A stretch of 5,929 bases of DNA from Rhodospirillales bacterium (GTDB taxonomy: Bacteria; Pseudomonadota; Alphaproteobacteria; Acetobacterales; Acetobacteraceae). Below are positions 1 to 5,929 of this stretch, piece by piece. The notes beneath the pieces were generated by a model. It ran no database searches and was not told the origin of the DNA. It was given only the letters and a program-made list of their open reading frames with translations. The stretch's first letter is position 1, and the number at the start of each line of letters is the position of its first letter. The stretch is from the NCBI GenBank assembly GCA_018971455.1, contig JAGXAV010000157.1:1-5929 (forward strand). Reading direction: 5' to 3'. Made by a program: the position numbers and the translations under genes.

Positions 1-392
1 GCACCGCGCGCGTGCAGCAGCCGGTCGGTGAAGACATGGCCGCGATCGGGGTCGGCGCAGAGCTGTATCTCGTCCACCGCGAGGAAGGCGACGTCGCGGT
101 CGAGCGGCATGGCCTCCACGGTGCAGGAGAACCAGCGCGCCTCGGGCGGGATGATCTTCTCCTCGCCGGTGATCAGCGCGACGTGCCGCGCCCCCTTGCG
201 GGCCACCATGCGGTCGTAATTCTCGCGCGCCAGCAGGCGCAGCGGGAAGCCGATCATGCCGGAGCCATGCGCCAGCATGCGCTCGATGGCGAGGTGGGTC
301 TTGCCGGTGTTGGTCGGGCCCAGCACGGCCCAGGGACGCGGGCGCAGAGATCCGCCGGGTCCGGGCTGGGAGCGGGGGGCGACTCCATCCAT
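1..392 (-). CDS. SUV3-like DEAD/DEAH-type RNA helicase, N-terminal part (runs off left edge)
   Basis: This is the first 130 codons of a superfamily 2 helicase of the SUV3 type. Mitochondrial SUV3 is an ATP-dependent RNA/DNA helicase that works with RNA-degrading enzymes; the role of the bacterial homologues is poorly defined. The reading frame shows Walker A GPTNTGKT at residues 25-32, then [24 protein letters not shown] (about 45-61), [14 protein letters not shown] (about 72-85), CTVEAMP (90-96) and the Walker B/DEAD-box equivalent DEIQ at 107-110, followed by [13 protein letters not shown]. These are the family's ordered helicase motifs I, Ia-Ib and II; the second RecA-like domain must lie beyond base 1. 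I chose ATG at 392 because it is the nearest in-frame ATG ahead of Walker A, although the frame stays open further upstream. A weak GGGG (394-397) is the only Shine-Dalgarno candidate. The gene is divergent from htpG. The family call is firm; the exact start is less so. Confidence 0.88.
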   Translation of the reverse strand, partial: MDGVAPRSQPGPGGSLRPRPWAVLGPTNTGKTHLAIERMLAHGSGMIGFPLRLLARENYDRMVARKGARHVALITGEEKIIPPEARWFSCTVEAMPLDRDVAFLAVDEIQLCADPDRGHVFTDRLLHARG

Positions 393-394
393 GC

Positions 395-407
395 CCCAAT
401 GCTTGGG
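395..407 (-). other. Small hairpin in front of the helicase start codon
   Basis: Read on the minus strand, CCCAA-GCA-TTGGG forms a 5-bp stem with a 3-base loop ending three bases before the ATG at 392. Its 3' arm overlaps the only G-rich ribosome-binding candidate (394-397). If it forms in the mRNA it would partly hide the ribosome site. The stem is short and could be chance. Confidence 0.3.
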
Positions 408-444
408 TGTCGGACCGCCAAACGCAAGACGGTTGTCCGCGCGC

Positions 445-474
445 GTTGAAATCAATGCCTTGGCGGCGCATATG
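445..474 (+). promoter_or_regulatory. Candidate heat-shock (RpoH/sigma-32) promoter of htpG
   Basis: The -35-like GTTGAA at 445-450 matches the sigma-32 core CTTGAA at five of six bases. After a 15-base spacer, GCGCATATG at 466-474 matches the -10 consensus CCCCATNTA at six of nine positions, or five of eight without the free N. The implied transcription start is near 480, leaving a 5' leader of about 20 bases that contains the AGGAGG site. Sigma-32 control of htpG is well established in proteobacteria, which supports the assignment. The -10 region also lies inside a perfect 12-bp palindrome, GCGCATATGCGC (466-477). No mapped start site is available. Confidence 0.55.
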
Positions 475-490
475 CGCGCTCGCATCAGCG

Positions 491-496
491 AGGAGG
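491..496 (+). promoter_or_regulatory. Shine-Dalgarno site that fixes the htpG start
   Basis: A perfect AGGAGG lies six bases before ATG 503. It abuts the other in-frame ATG at 497 with no spacing, so 497 is an unlikely start. In-frame start codons further upstream (for example 407) lie ahead of the likely promoter. This is the best ribosome site in the window. Confidence 0.85.
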
Positions 497-502
497 ATGG
501 CG

Positions 503-2386
<1,884 letters not shown>

Positions 2387-2393
2387 CCGCCGC

Positions 2394-2426
2394 GGTGCGT
2401 GCCGTCAGCTGATGACGGTGCGCACC
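2394..2426 (+). terminator. Convergent hairpin, candidate htpG terminator
   Basis: Bases 2394-2407 pair with 2413-2426 around a five-base loop (GCTGA). In htpG-sense RNA this is an uninterrupted 14-bp stem, with two G-U wobbles at 2400/2420 and 2401/2419. In the opposite transcript the same two positions become A-C mismatches, so the structure favours the htpG transcript. It begins eight bases after the htpG stop and overlaps the last codons of the facing hydrolase gene. There is no following T-tract, so intrinsic termination is uncertain; it could instead be a 3'-end-protecting or Rho-assisted structure. Confidence 0.5.
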
Positions 2427-3091
2427 GTGCCGACGCCGGCGACGCTGCCTTCCAGCACGTCACCGCGCATGACGGCGGCCACCCCCTCGGGCGTGCCGGT
2501 GAAGATCAGGTCGCCGGGCGCCAGCGTCACCAGCCGGGAGAGATAGGCGATCGTTTCGGCAACGCTCCAGATCAGCTTCGACAGGTCCGAGCTCTGCCGC
2601 ACGGCGCCGTTGACCTTGAGTTCGATGGCGCCCCGGGTGGGCGCGGGGAACCGGGCGGCGGGGATCATCGTGCCGATCGGCGCGGAATGGTCGAACCCCT
2701 TGCCCATGTCCCAGGGCTTGCCTTCCTTCTTGGCCTGGTTCTGCAGATCGCGCCGCGTCATGTCGAGGCCCGCGGCATAGCCCCATACATGGGACAGGGC
2801 GCTCGCCTCGGGAATATCCGCCCCGCCCGTGCCGATGGCGACCACCAGCTCCATTTCGTGGTGCAGGCTGCTGCTCATCGGCGGATAGGGCATCGCCGCC
2901 CCCCCGGTCACCAGGGCGTCGGCCGGCTTGCAGAAGAAGAAGGGCAGCTCGCGGTCCGGGTCCGCCCCCATCTCGCGGGCGTGCTCGGCGTAGTTGCGCC
3001 CGACGCAGAAGATGCGGCGCACCGGAAAATGCCCGCCGCCATCCACCGGCACGGCGGCGATGGCGGGCGGCGGAATGACGAAATCTGACAT
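2405..3091 (-). CDS. Fumarylacetoacetate hydrolase family protein (fumarylpyruvate/acylpyruvate hydrolase-like)
   Basis: This 228-residue enzyme belongs to the short, single-domain FAH family, which cleaves C-C bonds in acylpyruvates or decarboxylates oxaloacetate using Mg or Mn. By comparison with FAHD1-type enzymes, the metal ligands are Glu79 and Glu81 (HHEMELVV) and Asp110 ([10 protein letters not shown]), the catalytic His/Glu pair is His37 and Glu40 ([11 protein letters not shown]), and the lid lysine is Lys131 (MGKGFD). The C-terminal signature is [15 protein letters not shown]. The pattern [15 protein letters not shown] and [12 protein letters not shown] resembles NagK-type fumarylpyruvate hydrolases of the gentisate pathway, but no gentisate dioxygenase or maleylpyruvate isomerase lies nearby, so the substrate remains open. 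All catalytic residues are present and the length is normal. The ribosome site is weak (GGGGA-like, about seven bases upstream). The gene lies 112 bp downstream of the transporter on the same strand and converges on htpG. Confidence 0.93.
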   Translation of the reverse strand: MSDFVIPPPAIAAVPVDGGGHFPVRRIFCVGRNYAEHAREMGADPDRELPFFFCKPADALVTGGAAMPYPPMSSSLHHEMELVVAIGTGGADIPEASALSHVWGYAAGLDMTRRDLQNQAKKEGKPWDMGKGFDHSAPIGTMIPAARFPAPTRGAIELKVNGAVRQSSDLSKLIWSVAETIAYLSRLVTLAPGDLIFTGTPEGVAAVMRGDVLEGSVAGVGTVRTVIS

Positions 3092-3123
3092 GCGGGTTCC
3101 CCGGGGATTTGCCAGAGGATAGC

Positions 3124-3138
3124 CGCGCGCGGCGCGCG
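3124..3138 (-). other. GC-only hairpin between transporter and hydrolase genes
   Basis: CGCGCG pairs with CGCGCG around a three-base loop (6-bp stem) in the 112-bp spacer. A run of self-complementary GATC/GGCC sequence (about 3147-3165) lies beside it. It could attenuate or process a transporter-hydrolase transcript, but no T-tract follows and such runs are common at this base composition. I see no convincing promoter for the hydrolase gene in this spacer. Confidence 0.25.
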
Positions 3139-3172
3139 TGCAAACCGGCCGGCCGATCGATCGACCGCGCTG

Positions 3173-3216
3173 ATCCGTCGCCCGTCCTAATCCATCGCCC
3201 GTTCTAATCCATCGCC
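3173..3216 (-). repeat. 17-bp tandem repeat overlapping the transporter stop codon
   Basis: Two 17-bp units (3173-3189 and 3190-3206) differ at only two bases and are followed by a 10-bp partial unit (3207-3216) inside the end of the transporter coding sequence. On the minus strand the units read TAGAACGGGCGATGGAT and TAGGACGGGCGACGGAT. The transporter's TAG stop is the first codon of the inner unit, and the second unit repeats the Asp-stop sequence downstream. The repeat appears to be a local duplication of the gene's 3' end. Confidence 0.88.
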
Positions 3217-4739
3217 ACGTGGCTGTCCGCCGGCGGCGGGCCGGAGGCGCGGCGCATCAACAGGATGAGCAGCAGGGTCGGCAGCGCCAGCCAGGTCATC
3301 AGCAGATAATCGTCATTGTAGGCGATGATCTGCGCCTGCCGCTCGATCATGCCGTTCAGCAATTGCGCGCCGTGCGGCGTCGCGGGGTCGAGCAGCCGGG
3401 CGAGCGGGCTGCCATCATGCAGCACGCGGTTGAACGGGGTCGCGACCTGGCTCAGCGAGGATTGCACCACCTGGGCGTTGCGCGAGAGCGAGAAGGAGGT
3501 GATGGAGACACCGATCGCCGAGCCGATATTGCGGAACAGGCTGAGCAGGGCCGCGCCGTCGCCGCGCAGGCGCGCCGGCAGGGTGGCGAAGGCCATCACC
3601 GAGAGCGGGTTGAACACCAGCCCCATGCCGAAGCCCTGGATCACGATGGTGGTGACGAGCTGGCGCTCCGGCACGTCGGGCGTCCAGCCGCTCATCGCAT
3701 ACAGCGTGCCGCACATCAGGATGACGCCGCTGGCCATCATCTTGCGCGGATCGACGCGCCCGCCAAGCTTGCCCGCCAGCATCATCGCCGCCATGGTGCC
3801 GACGCCGCGCGGCGCCATGGCCAGCCCCGCGGTCGCCACCGGGTAGCCGGCGAGATTCTGCAGATAGGGCGCCAGCAGCGCGGAACTGGCCAGCAGCACC
3901 ATGCCGATGCCGAACATCATGCCCAGCGCCGCGGAGAAATTCACATCCTTGAAGATCGGCGGCGGGATGAACGGCCGTTCGGCGGTGAACATGTGGACGA
4001 TGAACAGATAGATGCCGAGGCCGGACAGGACCGCCTCGACGACGATCTCGCGGGTGCTGAACCAATCCTTGGTCTGACCGCGATCGAGCATGAGCTGCAG
4101 CGAACCGATGCCGAGCGCCAGCACCGCGAAGCCGGTCCAGTCGAATTTCAGCCCGGCATCGGCGTCGCCCTTGGGCATGAACATCCACAGCCCGCCCATC
4201 GCCAGCAGGCCGAACGGCAGGTTGACGTAGAACACCCAGCGCCAGTTGTAGAAATCGGTCAGGTAGCCGCCCAGCGTGGGGCCGAGGATCGGGCCGATCA
4301 TCACGCCGATGCCCCAGATCGCCATCGCCTGGGCGCGCTTCTCGAAGGGGTAGATGTCGAGCATGGTGGCCTGGCTGAGCGGCACCAGGGCGGCGCCGAA
4401 CATGCCCTGCAACAGGCGGAAGGCGACGATCTGGGCGAGCGACTGCGCCGCGCCGCACATCATGGAGGTGACGGTGAAGCCCGCCAGGCAGGTCAGGAAC
4501 AGGTTCTTGCGGCCGAAACGCGCGGCCAGCCAGCCGACCGGGGCCGTCATGATCGCGGCGGCGATGACGTAGGAGGTCAGCACCCAGGTGATCTGGTCGA
4601 ACGTCGCACCCAGGCTGCCCTGCATGTAGGGCAGCGCCACGTTGGCGATGGTGGAGTCGAGCGCCTGCATCAGCGTCGCCACCATGGTGCATCCGGTGAT
4701 CAGCGCCCGGTGGGGCACCTTGGGCGCGCCGACGCTCAT
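3204..4739 (-). CDS. DHA2-family MFS multidrug efflux transporter (EmrB/QacA type)
   Basis: The 511-residue product is an inner-membrane proton-driven drug/H+ antiporter of the 14-helix DHA2 class. Visible family motifs are D1 ([11 protein letters not shown], 27-37) in helix 1, motif A ([10 protein letters not shown], 69-78) in the loop between helices 2 and 3, motif [10 protein letters not shown] (108-116) in helix 4, the antiporter motif [17 protein letters not shown] (143-158) in helix 5, and [13 protein letters not shown] before helix 6. [11 protein letters not shown] (468-478) precedes the last helix, as in EmrB relatives. Length is typical. ATG 4739 is the only in-frame ATG before an upstream in-frame stop. 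No Shine-Dalgarno is visible; the start overlaps the stop of a tiny leader ORF (ATGA). An AT-rich promoter with an operator-like repeat lies just upstream, suggesting induction. No EmrA/HlyD-type membrane fusion partner or regulator gene is in the window. The substrate cannot be predicted. Confidence 0.96.
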   Translation of the reverse strand: MSVGAPKVPHRALITGCTMVATLMQALDSTIANVALPYMQGSLGATFDQITWVLTSYVIAAAIMTAPVGWLAARFGRKNLFLTCLAGFTVTSMMCGAAQSLAQIVAFRLLQGMFGAALVPLSQATMLDIYPFEKRAQAMAIWGIGVMIGPILGPTLGGYLTDFYNWRWVFYVNLPFGLLAMGGLWMFMPKGDADAGLKFDWTGFAVLALGIGSLQLMLDRGQTKDWFSTREIVVEAVLSGLGIYLFIVHMFTAERPFIPPPIFKDVNFSAALGMMFGIGMVLLASSALLAPYLQNLAGYPVATAGLAMAPRGVGTMAAMMLAGKLGGRVDPRKMMASGVILMCGTLYAMSGWTPDVPERQLVTTIVIQGFGMGLVFNPLSVMAFATLPARLRGDGAALLSLFRNIGSAIGVSITSFSLSRNAQVVQSSLSQVATPFNRVLHDGSPLARLLDPATPHGAQLLNGMIERQAQIIAYNDDYLLMTWLALPTLLLILLMRRASGPPPADSHVAMD

Positions 4740-4771
4740 CGCCGGCCGGCCGGGTTCGGTCGGAGTTTCAT
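4736..4771 (-). CDS. Putative 11-residue leader peptide overlapping the transporter start
   Basis: ATG at 4771 opens an 11-codon frame, [11 protein letters not shown], whose TGA overlaps the transporter start codon as ATGA. It has no Shine-Dalgarno. However, the predicted transcription start from the -10 box at 4778-4783 falls at about 4771, so it could be read as a leaderless ORF. Such an overlap would allow translational coupling, which would explain how the transporter is translated without its own ribosome site. A frame this short can arise by chance, so this is tentative. Confidence 0.3.
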   Translation of the reverse strand: MKLRPNPAGRR

Positions 4772-4777
4772 GGCATA

Positions 4778-4797
4778 ATAATAAGGCGGCTTATCAT
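4778..4797. promoter_or_regulatory. Operator-like inverted repeat over the transporter promoter
   Basis: ATAATAAG (4778-4785) and CTTATCAT (4790-4797) are 8-bp arms with one mismatch, separated by GCGG. The 20-bp element covers the -10 box and most of the spacer of the predicted promoter, where a bound TetR- or MarR-type repressor would block polymerase. Such repressors commonly control DHA2 pumps. No regulator gene is in the window, so the binding protein is unknown. Confidence 0.45.
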
Positions 4798-4805
4798 CAC
4801 GTCAC
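4778..4805 (-). promoter_or_regulatory. Candidate promoter of the DHA2 transporter
   Basis: On the minus strand GTGACG (4805-4800) matches the -35 consensus TTGACA at four of six positions. A 16-base spacer leads to TATTAT (4783-4778), which matches the -10 consensus at five of six. An overlapping second TATTAT at 4780-4775 would give a 19-base spacer. This is a distinct AT-rich island in very GC-rich DNA, directly ahead of the transporter gene. Confidence 0.55.
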
Positions 4806-4830
4806 CTGCCATCGTCATGCGCGCGGCAGG
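4805..4830 (-). terminator. Weak hairpin after the glycosyltransferase stop
   Basis: On the minus strand CCTGCC (4830-4825) pairs with GGCAGG (4810-4805) around a 14-base loop, starting about ten bases after the glycosyltransferase stop. No T-tract follows. The 3' arm touches the -35 box of the transporter promoter by one base. It is a possible but weak terminator; if it fails, read-through would enter the transporter gene. Confidence 0.25.
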
Positions 4831-4839
4831 GGGCAGCCC

Positions 4840-5929
4840 TCACCCGGCGAGTTGGCTCTCCAGATAGGCGAGGCGGGCGGCGGCATCCTGCTCGGCGCAG
4901 AGGAACAGGCCGGCGAGGCCGATCCCCTGCCCCGGTGCGCCGGCCACGAGGGCGAGGCGGATATCGGCGCCCGCCGGCAGGGCAAGGCGCAGCAGCCGCG
5001 TCTGCCCCGGCGCCACGGCGATGGTGGCGACATCCTCGGCGCCCAGCCGGACGGTCAGCGTCACCTCCTCGCCCGGGTCGGCGCCGCGCAGGGCGAGATA
5101 GGCGAGCAGGCCGGGGATGGGCGGGGACCGGAAGGCCAGCAACGCCTGGCCGCGCGCCCGCGCGCCCCAGCTTTCGACGCCGACCCAGCCCGGCCCGTCG
5201 AGCAGTTCGGCCAGCGCCAGCCGTTCGAGTTCGTGGCGGATGACCCGCTCCGGCGTGCCCTGCGGCGCGCGGGCGGAGAGGGCCGCGAACTGCCATGCCC
5301 GGCCGGCCGGCAGCTCCGGCAGCGCGGCCGCGGCGCCGCCACGTTCCACCGCGGCGAGGCGGCGCACCAGGCTGCGCGTGGCCATCGGCCAGCCCGTCGG
5401 CCGGTAGCCCGCCCGCACCATCCCGGCCCGCGCCCGCAGCGCCGCGCGGTCGGTGAGCAGCGCATGGATGCAGGCATACCCGCTCTCGACATTGAGCGGA
5501 TCGACATAAAGGGCGAGGTCGCCGCCGGCCTCCGGCATGGCGCTGACCGAGGAGGTCACCACCGGCTTGCCGTAGCGCAGACTCTCGGCGACCGGCAGCC
5601 CCCAGCCCTCGTAGAGGCTGGGAAAGACGGTGAACAGGCACCCGCGATACAGGGTGGCCAGCTCGCCGTCGCTGGGTTCGGGCAGATGCAGGATGCGGCC
5701 ATCGAGATTGCCGCTGGCGCGCAGCGTGCGCTGCAACTCCTCGATATGCCAGCCGAGGCGGCCGGCGAACACCAGCCGGGGCGTCGCGGCGCCGAGTTCG
5801 GCGGCCAGCCTCTTCCAGATGCGGTAGAGGTAGAGATGGTTCTTGCGCGGCTCCAGCGTGCCGACGCAGAGCACGTACTCCTCGAGCCCGTGGCGCGCCA
5901 GGAAGGCGGCGTCGGCCGGGCGGGCCTTG
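4840..5929 (-). CDS. GT4-family glycosyltransferase with extra C-terminal domain (5' end off right edge)
   Basis: The visible 362 residues are the C-terminal half of a GT-B-fold retaining glycosyltransferase, which transfers sugars from nucleotide donors, usually in exopolysaccharide or lipopolysaccharide synthesis. YVLCVGTLEPRKNH (18-31 of the visible part) is the start of the donor-binding Rossmann domain; EGWGLPVAE (Glu107 and Glu115) is the EX7E motif, followed by SLRYGKPVV and SAMPEAGGDLALYVDP. The GT domain ends near residue 195. A further 150 or so residues (about 208-362), rich in predicted beta strands (WVGVESWGARARGQALLAF, VTLTVRLGAEDVATIAV), form a separate domain I do not recognise; it might be a carbohydrate-binding or assembly module. 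The frame is open to the window edge, so the GTG at 5874, inside the conserved YVLCVGT strand, is not the start. The transporter promoter lies 35 bp downstream of its stop. Donor and acceptor cannot be deduced. Confidence 0.9.
   Translation of the reverse strand, partial: KARPADAAFLARHGLEEYVLCVGTLEPRKNHLYLYRIWKRLAAELGAATPRLVFAGRLGWHIEELQRTLRASGNLDGRILHLPEPSDGELATLYRGCLFTVFPSLYEGWGLPVAESLRYGKPVVTSSVSAMPEAGGDLALYVDPLNVESGYACIHALLTDRAALRARAGMVRAGYRPTGWPMATRSLVRRLAAVERGGAAAALPELPAGRAWQFAALSARAPQGTPERVIRHELERLALAELLDGPGWVGVESWGARARGQALLAFRSPPIPGLLAYLALRGADPGEEVTLTVRLGAEDVATIAVAPGQTRLLRLALPAGADIRLALVAGAPGQGIGLAGLFLCAEQDAAARLAYLESQLAG

Noticed and set aside
12..449. 145-codon plus-strand frame at the left edge
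   Set aside because: Antisense to the SUV3-like helicase, whose motifs on the minus strand are unmistakable; the plus-strand product has no recognisable feature.
415..466. 7-bp inverted repeat CCGCCAA/TTGGCGG in the divergent spacer
   Set aside because: The arms are separated by 38 bases and are short and GC-rich; likely chance.
407..502. Upstream extension of htpG by 32 codons
   Set aside because: The extension lies across the predicted promoter, is not like any HtpG N-terminus, and lacks a ribosome site, whereas AGGAGG at 491-496 is ideally spaced for ATG 503.
2399..3088. 229-codon open frame antisense to the FAH-family gene
   Set aside because: It lies opposite a gene with all catalytic residues intact and has no recognisable motif of its own.
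3219..4778. 519-codon open frame antisense to the DHA2 transporter
   Set aside because: The translation is almost entirely Arg, His, Gln, Gly, Ala and Asp, with no domain, and it lies opposite a clear 14-helix transporter; a composition artefact.
5872..5874. GTG at 5874 as start of the glycosyltransferase
   Set aside because: It encodes the Val of the conserved YVLCVGTLEPRKN strand, and coding continues in frame to the window edge with family-like sequence.

Overview
The window is very GC-rich, with strong third-position G/C bias, tightly packed genes and long antisense shadow frames. The protein families point to an alphaproteobacterium. A bacterial SUV3-type helicase (GPTNTGKT and DEIQ motifs) is typical of that class, and the HtpG and DHA2 transporter sequences look like those of Acetobacteraceae or other Rhodospirillales. 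The family-level placement is only an impression from the protein sequences.

Layout, left to right. (1) Bases 1-392, minus strand: the first 130 codons of a SUV3-like RNA helicase whose remainder lies off the left edge. (2) Bases 393-502: a 110-bp divergent spacer holding a heat-shock (RpoH)-like promoter and a perfect AGGAGG ribosome site for the next gene. (3) Bases 503-2386, plus strand: complete htpG (bacterial Hsp90). (4) An 18-bp convergent gap whose flanks form a hairpin that is stronger in the htpG transcript than in the opposite one. (5) Bases 2405-3091, minus strand: a fumarylacetoacetate-hydrolase-family enzyme closest in pattern to fumarylpyruvate/acylpyruvate hydrolases. (6) Bases 3204-4739, minus strand: a 14-helix DHA2 (EmrB/QacA-type) drug efflux transporter. 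Its stop codon sits in a short 17-bp tandem repeat, and it is preceded by an AT-rich promoter with an operator-like inverted repeat and an 11-codon leader ORF. (7) Bases 4840-5929, minus strand: the C-terminal 362 residues of a GT4 glycosyltransferase with an extra C-terminal beta-rich domain; its start lies off the right edge.

The genes do not form one pathway. HtpG is a stress-induced chaperone, the hydrolase and transporter are same-strand neighbours that could share a transcript, and the glycosyltransferase probably belongs to a polysaccharide locus to the right. I see no mobile element, CRISPR array, tRNA, rRNA or defence system, and nothing that amounts to a clearly new system. The observations most worth following are the regulatory structure in front of the transporter, the asymmetric convergent hairpin, the RpoH-like promoter, and the uncharacterised C-terminal domain of the glycosyltransferase.
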